Source: Microvirga ossetica (GTDB taxonomy: Bacteria > Pseudomonadota > Alphaproteobacteria > Rhizobiales > Beijerinckiaceae). Taken from it: 64,000 nucleotides of DNA. Positions 1-8,820 of this stretch are shown one piece after another. Location of the stretch: assembly GCF_002741015.1 (NCBI RefSeq), contig NZ_CP016616.1, forward strand, positions 3,009,501-3,073,500, given 5' to 3'. Position numbers and translations under genes: made by a program. The notes beneath the pieces were generated by a model, which ran no database searches, was not told the DNA's origin, and saw only the letters and a list, made by a program, of their open reading frames with translations. Within the stretch, counting starts at the first letter, position 1. Every line of letters begins with the position of its first letter.

Positions 1-1005
1 ATCACGGGGATGCTGGCAGGTGCTGCCGTATTCCTCGGCTCCGCCGCTGCCCAGGCCCAGACCCCGGTGCGGTTTTCGCTCGACTGGCGCTGGGAGGGGC
101 CGGCAGCCCCCTTCGCTGTCGCCATCGACAAGGGCTACTTCAAGGCCGAGGGACTGGACGTGACGATCGATCCGGCGGCGGGCTCCCGCGAGCCGATCTC
201 GCGCGTCGCGTCCGGCACCTACGATGTCGGCTTCGGCGACGTGAACTCCCTCGTGCGCTTCCGTGACGAGAACCCGGGCACGGACATCAAGGCGGTGATG
301 GTGATCTATGACCGTCCGCCCTTCGCGCTCATCGGCCGCAAGAGCCGGGGCATCTCCAAGGAGATATCGAGCCTGCAGGGCAAGAAGTTCGGCGCCCCGG
401 CCGCCGACGGCGCCTATGCGCAATGGCCGATCTTCAAGGCCGTGAACAAGATCGACGATTCGACGATGAAATTCGAGAACGTGGGCTTCCCCGTGCGCGA
501 GCCGATGCTGGCGCAGGGAGAGGTCGATGGGGTCTTCGGCTTCTCCATGTCCTCCTACATCAACCTGAAATCCCGTGGCGTACCGGCGGACGACATCGTC
601 GTGATGCTGATGAGCGATTACGGCGTCGATCTCTACGGCAACACCATCATCGTCTCGCAGAAATTCGCGCAGGAGAAGCCGGAGGCCGTGAAGGGCCTTT
701 TGCGCGCGATCATGAAGGGCGTGCAGGACACGGTGAAGGACCCGTCGAGCGCGGTCGATTCGGTGATCAAGCGCAATGACGTCGCCAAGAAGGACGTGGA
801 GCTCGAGCGCCTCAAGATGGTGCTGGAGCAGAACATGATCACGCCGTGGGTGAAGGAGAACGGTTTCGGCGGCATCGACAAGACCCGCTTTGCCAAGGCC
901 CTCGACCAGATCGGCCTGACCTTCACCTACAAGGCGAAACCCGAGGTGGACGCCGTGTTCACGGAGCAGTTCCTCCCTGCCGCCGACCAGCGCAAGGTGA
1001 ACTGA
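1..1005 (+). CDS. ABC transporter substrate-binding protein, NMT1/SsuA-like (5' end outside window)
   Basis: Periplasmic binding protein of the nitrate/sulfonate/taurine/HMP-precursor class, which delivers a small ligand to the permease and ATPase encoded next. The visible start has a hydrophobic signal region ending AAAQAQ at about residue 17 from the ATG at 10, followed by a typical NMT1 opening (VRFSLDWRWEG, then IDKGYFKAEGLDV). The frame is open to base 1 and the ATG at 10 leaves no basic n-region, so the true start probably lies upstream of the window. The substrate cannot be read from sequence; sulfonate, nitrate, taurine and pyrimidine precursors are all possible. The two downstream genes on the same strand complete the transporter. 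Confidence 0.85.
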   Translation: MTGMLAGAAVFLGSAAAQAQTPVRFSLDWRWEGPAAPFAVAIDKGYFKAEGLDVTIDPAAGSREPISRVASGTYDVGFGDVNSLVRFRDENPGTDIKAVMVIYDRPPFALIGRKSRGISKEISSLQGKKFGAPAADGAYAQWPIFKAVNKIDDSTMKFENVGFPVREPMLAQGEVDGVFGFSMSSYINLKSRGVPADDIVVMLMSDYGVDLYGNTIIVSQKFAQEKPEAVKGLLRAIMKGVQDTVKDPSSAVDSVIKRNDVAKKDVELERLKMVLEQNMITPWVKENGFGGIDKTRFAKALDQIGLTFTYKAKPEVDAVFTEQFLPAADQRKVN

Positions 1006-1009
1006 TTGT

Positions 1010-1146
1010 TCTTCACCCTCCCCTTGAGGGGGAGGGTCGCGAGCATCGCGAGCGGGGTGGGGTGAGAGGCGCCAACATTGAAGAATGTCGCGCTGCCACC
1101 TCACCTCGGCTCTTCGAGCCGATCCTCCCCCTCAAGGGGAGGATGA
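1010..1146. repeat. Palindromic intergenic repeat, CTCCCCTTGAGGGGGAG type
   Basis: A 19-base near-palindrome, CCTCCCCTTGAGGGGGAGG (1017-1035), returns in inverted orientation at 1124-1142, so the unit can fold into small end hairpins or one large stem. It lies between the binding-protein and ATPase genes of one operon. A second unit with the same architecture is at 2761-3000. Confidence 0.75.
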
Positions 1147-1162
1147 CACTACGGAGCGCCCG

Positions 1163-1954
1163 TTGTCTGCTTTCGTCGACATTCACGACGTCACCCATGT
1201 CTATGCACGGGCCGAGGATGGCCTGCCCGCCGTCCGGAACCTGAACCTGAAGGTGAACGAGGGCGAGTTCGCCGCCATCGTCGGGCCCTCGGGCTGCGGC
1301 AAGTCCACCCTGATGAAGCTTGCCACCGGCCTGCAGTTTCCCCGCGAAGGCACCGTGATCGTCGACGGCAAGCAGGTGGGAGCGCCCGTCAAGCTCGCCG
1401 GAATGGCGTTCCAGAACCCGACCATGCTGCCCTGGCGCACCACCCTCGACAACATCCTCCTGCCGCTCGAGATCGTCGAGCCGCACCGCTCCCGCCTGCG
1501 CCGGCACAAGGCCGAGTATGTGGCCAAGGCCGAGAGCCTGCTGGCGCAAGTGGGCCTGAAGGAGCAGGGCGACAAGTTTCCCTGGCAGCTCTCGGGCGGC
1601 ATGCAGCAGCGCGCCTCGCTCTGCCGCGCGCTCATCCACGAACCCAAGCTCCTGATGCTCGACGAGCCCTTCGGCGCGCTCGACAGCTTCACCCGCGAGG
1701 AACTGTGGTGCGTGATGCGCGACCTGCACGCCGCGCAGAAGGTCACGATCATCCTCGTCACCCATGACCTGCGCGAAGCAGCCTTCCTGTCGGACCGCAT
1801 CTTCTGCATGAGCGCGCGTCCCGGCCGGATCGTCGCGAAGCGGGAGGTGGAGTTCCCGCGGCCGCGCGATCTCGAGATCACCTACACGCCGGAATTCTCG
1901 GCTCTCGTCCATGAATTGCGCGGCCACATCGCGCAGGCGCGCAAGGCGGCTTGA
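1163..1954 (+). CDS. ABC transporter ATP-binding protein, NitT/TauT family
   Basis: Cytoplasmic ATPase of the importer formed with the flanking binding protein and permease. From the proposed start it has Walker A GPSGCGKST at about residues 41-49, a Q-loop (AFQNP), the signature LSGGMQQR, Walker B LLMLDEP with the D-loop, and the switch histidine in LVTHDLREA. Length is 263 residues, normal for the family. The TTG at 1163 is preferred because GGAG lies six bases upstream and the protein then begins just before the first beta strand. A longer frame from 1085 would translate the palindromic repeat. It ends overlapping the region just ahead of the permease start. Confidence 0.9.
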   Translation: MSAFVDIHDVTHVYARAEDGLPAVRNLNLKVNEGEFAAIVGPSGCGKSTLMKLATGLQFPREGTVIVDGKQVGAPVKLAGMAFQNPTMLPWRTTLDNILLPLEIVEPHRSRLRRHKAEYVAKAESLLAQVGLKEQGDKFPWQLSGGMQQRASLCRALIHEPKLLMLDEPFGALDSFTREELWCVMRDLHAAQKVTIILVTHDLREAAFLSDRIFCMSARPGRIVAKREVEFPRPRDLEITYTPEFSALVHELRGHIAQARKAA

Positions 1955-1962
1955 GAGACCCG

Positions 1963-2730
1963 ATGAAAACCAAGAATCAGCTCGCCCTCGCACCCTGGGT
2001 CTTCACCATCGGATTCTTCTTGCTCTGGGAAGCGATCTGCCGAGGGCTCAACGTCTCGAGCTTTATCCTGCCGGCGCCCTCCACGATCATGCTCGCCGTG
2101 TGGGAATACCGCACCCAGCTCGCCTACCACGCATTCTTCACGCTCTGGATGACCCTGGCAGGCTTCGGCCTCGCGGTCGGTTTCGGCCTTTTGCTCGGCA
2201 TGGTGCTCGGCTCGTCGCGGCTGATCAATGCCGGCACCTATCCGCTGCTCGTGGGCTTCAACTCGATCCCGAAAGTGGCCGTGGTGCCGATCCTCGTGTT
2301 CTGGTTCGGCGTCGGCTGGGTGCCGCCGGTGATGACCGCCTTCCTGATCTCGTTCTTCCCCATCGTCGTCAATGTCGCGACCGGCATCGCCACCGTCGAG
2401 CCGGAGATGGAGGACGTGCTGCGGGCGCTGGGCGCCTCGAAGCGCGACATCGTGTTCAAGGTCGGCGTGCCGCGCGCGATGCCGTATTTCTTCGGCTCGC
2501 TGAAAGTGGCGATCACGCTCGCCTATGTGGGCTCCGTCATCGGCGAGCAGAACGCGTCGAACGTGGGCATAGGCAACCTCCTCACCCGCGCCTCCGCGGC
2601 TTTCGAGGTGCCGCTCGTCTGGGCCGCCCTCGTGGTGCTCGCCGTGCTCGGCGTCTTCATGTACGCGATCACGGCCTATGTGGAGCGCTCCATGACGGGA
2701 TGGGCGCAGCGCTCGCAGATGGCGGCTTAG
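1963..2730 (+). CDS. ABC transporter permease, NitT/TauT family
   Basis: Inner-membrane subunit with about six hydrophobic segments over 255 residues. The EAA loop that contacts the ATPase is visible (EDVLRALGASKRDIVFKVGVP, about residues 150-170). ATG 1963 is chosen with GAGAG just upstream; a TTG at 1951 in the same frame would overlap the ATPase stop. It is probably the last gene of the uptake operon, because a repeat-filled gap of about 280 bases and a convergent gene follow. Confidence 0.88.
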   Translation: MKTKNQLALAPWVFTIGFFLLWEAICRGLNVSSFILPAPSTIMLAVWEYRTQLAYHAFFTLWMTLAGFGLAVGFGLLLGMVLGSSRLINAGTYPLLVGFNSIPKVAVVPILVFWFGVGWVPPVMTAFLISFFPIVVNVATGIATVEPEMEDVLRALGASKRDIVFKVGVPRAMPYFFGSLKVAITLAYVGSVIGEQNASNVGIGNLLTRASAAFEVPLVWAALVVLAVLGVFMYAITAYVERSMTGWAQRSQMAA

Positions 2731-2760
2731 AGCATCGGGTTATAGCAGGCGCTACCTTTT

Positions 2761-3000
2761 CCCCTCCCCCTTGCGGGGAGGGGCGGGGGCGGGGGGGTGC
2801 GACCGGGTGAGAGCATCCCGTCATGGCCGGGTTTGTCTCGGCCATCCCGACTCTATGAAGCGCTATGCTTTTCCAATCGAGACCACCGGCACAAGGCCGG
2901 TGATGACGTGGTAGGGGGAGCATCGCTGGTACTCATCCCAGTGCAGCATTTCTACTTTCCGACCCCCACCCTCGATACCTCCCCGCAAGGGGGAGGGAAG
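2761..3000. repeat. Nested palindromic repeats filling the intergenic gap
   Basis: The outer unit has CCTCCCCCTTGCGGGGAGG (2763-2781) and its exact reverse complement (2979-2997), the same architecture as the repeat at 1010-1146. Inside it, 2811-2911 holds a second repeat with two hairpins (around CCGGGTTTGTCTCGG and ACCGGCACAAGGCCGGT) that recurs inverted at 25841-25936. I see no gene in this gap. The palindromes may act as transcription stops between the convergent permease and CobW-type genes. Confidence 0.75.
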
Positions 3001-3010
3001 AAGGGCCCAC

Positions 3011-4147
3011 TTACCGCCGCAGCGACAGCGGGTTATCCGACAGCGCCGCCGCGTCGGGCTGATCGATGGCGGGCTTGCCGAGGAAGGCGTTCCAGAGCTT
3101 TTCCACAATGTCGCGCTCGAGATCGTCGACGATGAATACGATGCGGCTGCGGCGATCCTCGCTCGGCCAGCGTGCCAGCACCGCGGGCACGTGGATCACG
3201 TGCTGGACGCCGTGGATCACGACCGGATGCTCCGGATCTTCCGCCAGGGCGACGAGGCCCTTCACGCGCAAGAGCTTCGCGCCCTGCGACGAGCGCAGGA
3301 GATCCAGGAACATGTCGAGCGTGCCCTGACGGATCGGGGTTTCGCTCGTGAGGCAGAAGGCGCGGATCTTGTCGTCGTGCCGGTTCACGTCGTGATGGTG
3401 ATGATCGTGGCCGTGATGGTGATGATGGTGTCCGTCCTGATGGGCGTGGCTTTCGCGCTCCGCTTCCTCGACGGCCTCGGTCTTCAGCCATGCGGCGACA
3501 TCGGCGATCTTGCCGTCGAGGCCGAAGAGACCGCCCGCGATGATGGAGTCAGCCGGTGCATCCGCTTCCAGCAACTCTGCACCGGGGTTGAGCCGGTGCA
3601 ATCTCTCGCGCAGGAGCGCAAGGCTTGCTTGGTCCGCGACGAGATCGGTCTTGGCGACGACGATCCGCTCGGCGACGGCCGCCTGCTTCACTGCTTCGCG
3701 ATGTGCATCGAGCGTGGCGGCGCCGTTGACCGCATCGATCACCGTCACCACGCCTTCGACCGCGTAACGCATCGACAGATACGGATGGTAGAGCACCGCA
3801 TGCAGGATCGGCGCCGGATCGGCGAGACCGGTGGTCTCGATGATCACGCGCCTGAACGGCAGGATGCGGTCGTTGTCGCGCTTGCGCAGCAAGTCCTCGA
3901 GCGTCGCGATCAGATCGCCGCGCACCGTGCAGCACAGACAGCCGGCCGAGAGCAGGACCATGCCCTCGTCGACTTTTTCCATCAGCAGGTGATCGAGGCC
4001 GATCTCGCCGAATTCGTTGACGATCACCACCGTGTCCTGCAGCGCGGGATCCTTCAGGAGCCGGTTCAGTAGGGTGGTTTTGCCCGCTCCCAGAAAGCCG
4101 GTGAGAATGGTGAGCGGGATGGGGGCGGGAGGTGTCATGGCAGTCAT
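3011..4147 (-). CDS. CobW/COG0523-family GTPase with histidine-rich metal-binding stretch
   Basis: P-loop GTPase of the G3E family, whose members insert or chaperone metals (cobalt, zinc, nickel or iron). Visible features are Walker A GFLGAGKTT near the N-terminus, the family CxCC motif in SAGCLCCTVRGD, and a His-rich segment (six and four consecutive histidines) between the GTPase and C-terminal CobW_C domains. Start 4147 lies four bases after the stop of the EamA gene at 4152, suggesting co-transcription; 4138 is an alternative. The metal is not determinable. CobST genes lie 24 kb away, but there is no direct link. Confidence 0.85.
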   Translation of the reverse strand: MTAMTPPAPIPLTILTGFLGAGKTTLLNRLLKDPALQDTVVIVNEFGEIGLDHLLMEKVDEGMVLLSAGCLCCTVRGDLIATLEDLLRKRDNDRILPFRRVIIETTGLADPAPILHAVLYHPYLSMRYAVEGVVTVIDAVNGAATLDAHREAVKQAAVAERIVVAKTDLVADQASLALLRERLHRLNPGAELLEADAPADSIIAGGLFGLDGKIADVAAWLKTEAVEEAERESHAHQDGHHHHHHGHDHHHHDVNRHDDKIRAFCLTSETPIRQGTLDMFLDLLRSSQGAKLLRVKGLVALAEDPEHPVVIHGVQHVIHVPAVLARWPSEDRRSRIVFIVDDLERDIVEKLWNAFLGKPAIDQPDAAALSDNPLSLRR

Positions 4148-4151
4148 GGGT

Positions 4152-5057
4152 TCAATCCGCAATCGGCACCAGGGGTGCATCCTTCAGGCGACGCTGTTCC
4201 AAGAGAACGTTGGCCACGATGGCCGCCAGCACAAGGGTTCCGCCTGCGATCTGCAGCGGAGACAGGGTTTCTTCCAGGATCAGGGCCGACGAGATCGCGG
4301 CCACCACGGGCTCGGTGCAGTAGACGATCCCGGCCGCGACCGCCGTGATGCGCCCGAGCGCCAGGAACTGCAGCAGGAAGCCGAGGACGTAGCCGCCGAT
4401 GGTCACGGCGACGGCGAAGGGTGCGGCGAGAAGAACCGAGGGCGGTGCGAGCTCCCCTGCCGCCCATCCGATCAGCGCGGCGGTCGGCAGGACGAGCACG
4501 TGGATCCAGAAGATCTTGGCCATCACGCCGGTCTTGCGGCAGCGCGCGGCGGCAAAGAACTGGGTCGCCGTCGCGATGCTTGCGCCGAAGGCGAGCGCCA
4601 GGCCTCGCCAGTCGAGATCGCCAAAAGCCGGCCCGACTACAAGGACGACGCCGAGAGAGGCAAGCGCCACGACGCCGAGCAGGGCACGGGTGAGCTTCGT
4701 GCCTTCCACGAACGGGCTCGCCAGCACGATCAGGATCGGAAACGTGTAGAAGACCACGGCGGCCACGGTCACCGGGATATAGGCGACCGACGAGAGATAG
4801 CAGACGCTGACGAAGGTGGTGGAGATCCCGAGCAGAAGGAGGGTGCCGCGCTCGTCCCGTGCCGCCTTCAGGGAGCTTCGGGTGACGGCGACGACGATGC
4901 CGACGAGCACGAGCATCAGAAAGACCCGGTAGACCACGATGGCCGAGCCGCTGGCTCCCGCAAAGGAGGCCATGCGGGCATAGACGATGTTCATGCCGTA
5001 GAGGCTGGCCGAGACGAGGGCGAAGAGGAGACCGTTGGCGGGGGTGCTTTGGGGCAT
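4152..5057 (-). CDS. DMT-superfamily (EamA) transporter
   Basis: A 301-residue integral membrane protein with about ten hydrophobic helices and two EamA repeats, as in drug/metabolite exporters. It begins MPQSTPANGLLFALVSASLYG and ends in a short charged tail. It sits directly upstream of the CobW-type gene on the same strand, four bases apart. Substrate unknown. A second EamA gene at 6803 is only distantly similar. Confidence 0.85.
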   Translation of the reverse strand: MPQSTPANGLLFALVSASLYGMNIVYARMASFAGASGSAIVVYRVFLMLVLVGIVVAVTRSSLKAARDERGTLLLLGISTTFVSVCYLSSVAYIPVTVAAVVFYTFPILIVLASPFVEGTKLTRALLGVVALASLGVVLVVGPAFGDLDWRGLALAFGASIATATQFFAAARCRKTGVMAKIFWIHVLVLPTAALIGWAAGELAPPSVLLAAPFAVAVTIGGYVLGFLLQFLALGRITAVAAGIVYCTEPVVAAISSALILEETLSPLQIAGGTLVLAAIVANVLLEQRRLKDAPLVPIAD

Positions 5058-5138
5058 GATGGGATCGGCGTGGTGGGGGTCGAACCGTTCGCCCGGATGG
5101 AGGTGAATTGCAAGGGTTCAAGCAAAACGGGTTCAAGC

Positions 5139-5167
5139 AAAACGCCCGGTCGATGACCGGGCGTTTT
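5139..5167 (-). terminator. Rho-independent terminator after the D,D-carboxypeptidase gene
   Basis: A perfect 12-base stem AAAACGCCCGGT / ACCGGGCGTTTT with a five-base loop. On the minus strand it ends in TTTT and lies about 20 bases past the stop at 5190. Confidence 0.8.
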
Positions 5168-5189
5168 GGAGAAACGACGACTTGCAGGC

Positions 5190-6614
5190 TTAGTTGGCGA
5201 CCGATTTCGGCTTGGTCGAGGCATCGGCCTTCTGCGGAGGCTTGGGCTTGTCGGCCGGCGCCTTGGATTTCGTCTCCGCCGCAGGCTTCGAGGCAGGCTT
5301 GGCAGCAGGCTTGGCGCTGCCCGTCACCGGCTTGACCGCGACGCTGGCGCGGGGCTGGTCCTTGGTCTTGGCAGCGGTCTTCGCAGGCTTCTTGTCGTCC
5401 GCCGTTTCATCGTCCGAGGCCTTCGCCTCGGTGTCCTTGTCAGGTGCCTTGTCCTTCTTCGATGCGGTCGCCTTCTTGGTCTTGGCCTTGCGGGCCTGCT
5501 CGGCGGCAGCCTCGGCCGCCGCCTGGGCGGCGATCTCGGCCTCGGAGGGCGGGTTCAGGCCGATCCAGACGCGCTCCGGCTGAACTGCTGCCCGGGGGCC
5601 GAGCACGGTGCGCAGGGGCTTTTCGGCGGAAGCGCCGGCAAAGGCCATGACCTCGGAGGAGAAGAGGTTCGGGATGTTGCTGTCGGTTTCGGCAACGGCC
5701 GGGGCATCCTCTTCCTGCGGCATCGGTCCGCGCCGGTCGCAGATGACGGGGCGCATGTCCGGAGGAGTGGCATTGGCCGAGGCCGGCAGGGCCGCGAGTT
5801 CCGGATTGGTGAAGTTCACCTTGCTGCCGAAGCCGCGATCGAACAGCTCCGCCGCCTTGATGGTGCGCTCGTTGGCGGAGGGCGCGCCGAGCACCACCGT
5901 GATGAGGTGGCGGCCATTGCGGGTGGCGCTCGCCACCACATTGAAGCCGGAGGAGCAGATGAAGCCGGTCTTCATTCCGTCGGCGCCGGGATAGCGCCCG
6001 ATGAGCCCGTTGGTGTTGCGCATGATGCGGCGGCCGAACTGCACCGCGCCGATGTCGAACAGGTCGCTGTATTGGGGGAATTCCCGCAGCAGAGCGCGGG
6101 CGAGAACGGCCATGTCGCGGGCCGAGGTCTGGTTGCGGTCGTCGGGCAGGCCGTGCGGGTTGGCGAAGCGGCTGCTGACCATGCCGAGGCGGCTGGCATG
6201 GGCGTTCATCAGCTCCGCGAAGCCGTCGATCGAGCCGCCGATATTCTCGGCGATGGTCGCGGCCACGTCATTGGCCGACTTGACCATCATGATCTTGAGC
6301 GCGTTGTCGAGCCGGATCTCCGTTCCAGGCTTGAAGCCCATCTTGGAGGGCGGCAGGGCCGCTGCGCTGTCGGTCACCGTCAGGAGAGACTCCATCGACA
6401 GCTGGCCCGAGCGCACCTTGTCGAGGGCGACATAGGCCGTCATCAGCTTGGTGATCGAGGCCGGAAACCAGGGGTCGGTCGCCCGCTCCGCATGCAGGAC
6501 GCGGCCGGACTCGAGTTCGACGACAAGAGCGGGGCCGCCGGCGGCCAGCGCCGAGCCGCCCGTCAGGGCGGCAAGGGCAAAGGCTGTCACGCGGAGGGCT
6601 CGGCTAACGTTCAT
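5190..6614 (-). CDS. D-alanyl-D-alanine carboxypeptidase (PBP5/6 type) with long Lys/Ala-rich tail
   Basis: Periplasmic serine peptidase S11 that trims the terminal D-Ala of peptidoglycan stem peptides. A signal peptide covers about residues 1-25. Active-site motifs are in order: SITK (Ser53, Lys56), SAN (113-115) and KTG (215-217). The S11 domain ends near residue 280, and a middle segment follows. The last 120 residues are Lys/Ala/Pro/Glu-rich low complexity, unusual for PBP5, which normally has an amphipathic membrane anchor. The tail may bind wall or membrane; that is inference. A second, tail-less paralogue is at 35440. A strong terminator follows. Confidence 0.9.
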   Translation of the reverse strand: MNVSRALRVTAFALAALTGGSALAAGGPALVVELESGRVLHAERATDPWFPASITKLMTAYVALDKVRSGQLSMESLLTVTDSAAALPPSKMGFKPGTEIRLDNALKIMMVKSANDVAATIAENIGGSIDGFAELMNAHASRLGMVSSRFANPHGLPDDRNQTSARDMAVLARALLREFPQYSDLFDIGAVQFGRRIMRNTNGLIGRYPGADGMKTGFICSSGFNVVASATRNGRHLITVVLGAPSANERTIKAAELFDRGFGSKVNFTNPELAALPASANATPPDMRPVICDRRGPMPQEEDAPAVAETDSNIPNLFSSEVMAFAGASAEKPLRTVLGPRAAVQPERVWIGLNPPSEAEIAAQAAAEAAAEQARKAKTKKATASKKDKAPDKDTEAKASDDETADDKKPAKTAAKTKDQPRASVAVKPVTGSAKPAAKPASKPAAETKSKAPADKPKPPQKADASTKPKSVAN

Positions 6615-6802
6615 GCGGAACGACTCCTTGGCTTCGTTCGACGGGCGGAGAGATCTCGAAGGCCCGGCCTGTCAGCTGGGCTATTTCTAGTCCCAAACCC
6701 TGGCCTTGGCTAGGTTGGGCGGGTTCTTGCTTGTTTGTACCGCCCTTCTTAACAAAATCCATGGCAAGAGAGTGGCAAGAGCCGCGCGGTTTGAAGATCG
6801 AC

Positions 6803-7705
6803 ATGACAACATCCCTAATCTGGATCCCGGTGACCTTGGCCGCGGCGGCGGCGCAGACGGGCCGCAACGCCACGCAGCGTCGGCTGACCGAAACCATCGG
6901 CACTGTCGGCGCGACCCAGGTCCGGTTCCTCTACGGCTTTCCCTTCGCGCTGCTCGCTCTCGCCGGGATGGCCCTTGCCACCGGCGAGCGAGTTCCTGCT
7001 CCCAATGCGACCTTCCTGGCCTATGTCCTGACCGGCGCCGTCACGCAGATCATGGCGACCGCGCTGATGCTCTCGGCCATGCGCGAGCGCGCCTTCTCGG
7101 TGGTGACGGCCTATACCAAGACCGAGCCGGTGCAGGTGGCGCTGTTCGGGCTGCTGCTTCTGGGCGACCACCTGACGCCAGCCATGGCGCTGGCGATCGC
7201 GGTCGCGACCTCGGGCGTGCTGGTCATGTCCGTGAAGCCGGGCACGAGCCTGACGGCCTCCGGCACGAGACCGGTTCTTTTCGGTCTCGCTTCCGGCGCC
7301 TTCTTTGCCGTCGCGGCGATTGGGTTCCGCGGGGCGATCCTGTCCCTCGACGAGGGCTCCTCGGTGATGAGGGCCTCCACGACCCTCGTCTGGGCCCTGG
7401 GCCTGCAGGCTGCGATCCTCCTGGTCTGGCTCGGCGCCTTCGACCGGAAAGCCCTATTGGCGAGCTTTGCAGCCTGGCGCCCCTCGCTGGGGGCCGGATT
7501 TCTCGGGGCGCTGGCCTCGCAGTTCTGGTTCATCGGCTTCGCCCTGACGACCGCGGCCAATGTGCGCACTCTGGCTCTGGTCGAGGTGCTGATGGCACAG
7601 GCGGTGTCCCATCGGTTTCTTGCGCAGGCGACGACCCGGCGCGAGCTGGCCGGGATGTTGCTGATCCTCGGAGGCGTTGCATTGCTGCTTCTGGCGCAAC
7701 GTTAG
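6803..7705 (+). CDS. DMT-superfamily (EamA) transporter
   Basis: A membrane protein of 300 residues with about ten helices, opening MTTSLIWIPVTLAAAAAQTGRN. ATG 6803 is preferred over an upstream in-frame TTG/ATG near 6731 because the extra residues are polar and unlike the family, and GAAG precedes it. Divergent from the carboxypeptidase gene at 5190-6614. Substrate unknown. Confidence 0.82.
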   Translation: MTTSLIWIPVTLAAAAAQTGRNATQRRLTETIGTVGATQVRFLYGFPFALLALAGMALATGERVPAPNATFLAYVLTGAVTQIMATALMLSAMRERAFSVVTAYTKTEPVQVALFGLLLLGDHLTPAMALAIAVATSGVLVMSVKPGTSLTASGTRPVLFGLASGAFFAVAAIGFRGAILSLDEGSSVMRASTTLVWALGLQAAILLVWLGAFDRKALLASFAAWRPSLGAGFLGALASQFWFIGFALTTAANVRTLALVEVLMAQAVSHRFLAQATTRRELAGMLLILGGVALLLLAQR

Positions 7706-7728
7706 CTTGTCGCTGCGGCACGCGCATG

Positions 7729-7745
7729 GTAACGAACAACGTTAC
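7729..7745. promoter_or_regulatory. Inverted repeat, possible operator
   Basis: A perfect 6-base inverted repeat, GTAACG-5-CGTTAC, 11 bases ahead of the ATG of the interrupted thioredoxin-fold/dioxygenase gene. Position and symmetry suggest a repressor site; no matching regulator is identified. Confidence 0.3.
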
Positions 7746-7756
7746 ATATTCAGCGT

Positions 7757-8467
7757 ATGCCCGACGGAACCGTTTTCATGACCGATGCCAGCACCGCCGC
7801 CGATGTCCAGCCCGCCTACCGCGTCCTCCAGGTCGGCGACCCGGTTCCCTGGTTCAAGCAGAATTCGACCAGCAATCCGAATTTCAGCTTCGATACGATC
7901 GCCGGGCGCTACATCGTCCTGTGCTTCTACGGCATGGGATCGGATGAGGTCGGCCGCGCGACCCTGGCGTCCTTCCAGGAGGAGCACCGTTCCCTCTTCG
8001 ACGACGACAAGCTCGCTCTTTTCGGCGTAAGCGTCGATCCGTCGGACCAGTCCGAGATGCGTGCGAAGCAGATCGTGCCGGGCATCCGCCATTTCTGGGA
8101 TTTCGACGGTACGGTCGGGCGTCTCTACGGCGCTCTGCCGCGCAATGTCCTGCCGGGCGGCGGCCCGGTTCCGATCCGCCGCTTCTGGATGGTGCTCAAC
8201 CCGACCTTGCGCGTTCGCGCCATCTTCCCCTTCGAGGAGGACGGCAGCGACCGCGACAAGGTGATGGCCTATTGACGGGAACTGCCGCCCGTCGCCCAGT
8301 TCGCCGGCTTCGAGATCCCGGCTCCGGTCCTCGTCATTCCGGATGTGTTCGAGCCCGAGTTCTGCCGCCACCTGATCGGTCTCTACGAGCAGCATGGCGG
8401 CGAAGAATCCGGCTTCATGCGCGAGATCAACGGCAAGACCGTCGCTGCGCACGATCCGAACCACAAG
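7757..8467 (+). pseudogene. Thioredoxin-fold/2OG-Fe(II) dioxygenase fusion, 5' part (split by transposon)
   Basis: The N-terminal 237 codons of a gene whose remainder is at 23452-23916. Codons 1-172 encode an AhpC/Redoxin-like domain (QVGDPVPWF, FGVSVDPSDQ). The usual PxxC peroxidatic motif is not visible; the only nearby Cys is in IVLCFYG. An in-frame TGA at 8273 interrupts the linker (VMAY*RELPPV), and the same frame continues as a good prolyl-4-hydroxylase-type start (VLVIPDVFEPEFCRHLI) up to DPNHK at 8467. The TGA looks like a point nonsense mutation. It could pre-date or follow the insertion. ATG 7757 is used; 7778 is possible. Confidence 0.85.
8463..8467. repeat. Target-site duplication, left copy (ACAAG)
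   Basis: ACAAG directly precedes the transposon's TGT end. The same five bases follow the ACA end at 23447-23451. Five-base duplications are the rule for Tn7/Tn5053-type elements. Confidence 0.9.
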
Positions 8468-8493
8468 TGTGAAATTGCAGAAAATTTGCGCCG
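8468..8493 (+). repeat. Transposon left terminal inverted repeat
   Basis: Begins TGTGAAATTGCAG and continues to TTGCGCCG. Compared with the reverse complement of the right end it shares the blocks TGTG, TTGC, GAA, TTGCG and CG. The 350 bases up to the XRE gene carry no other gene; they are AT-rich and probably hold transposase-binding sequence. Confidence 0.85.
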
Positions 8494-8820
8494 AAAGCGG
8501 ATTAACTGAGTCTGTCTTTGGTTAAGAAGAAAGTGATGACATGCAATCTCAATATCGCTCCGGTGGGCAGCGTCACCTCGATTGTGAGATCATACAATAT
8601 GAAATGAGTTTACAAGCATTTATTTAAGAGTATTGCAGATGCGTTATACGCAGCGACTATAGACATCTGATTACTGAAGAAAGCTTATTGCTAATTTTAT
8701 AGTTAAAATATGAATCTAATATTCAGTAGAAGCTTCACTTTCACTCACATATCGAGTGCGCCCCTAGCAGTGACAGAGCGTGAGCCGACTGCGCCTGAAT
8801 GCGATCCGACCATCTGGTTC

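Noticed and set aside
5166..6713. 515-codon plus-strand frame
   Set aside because: Antisense shadow of the D,D-carboxypeptidase gene, which has signal peptide and all active-site motifs; the shadow is Arg/Gly-rich with no domain.
8272..8472. Separate small protein starting at 8272
   Set aside because: Different frame from the conserved dioxygenase codons; the real frame reads through the TGA at 8273.
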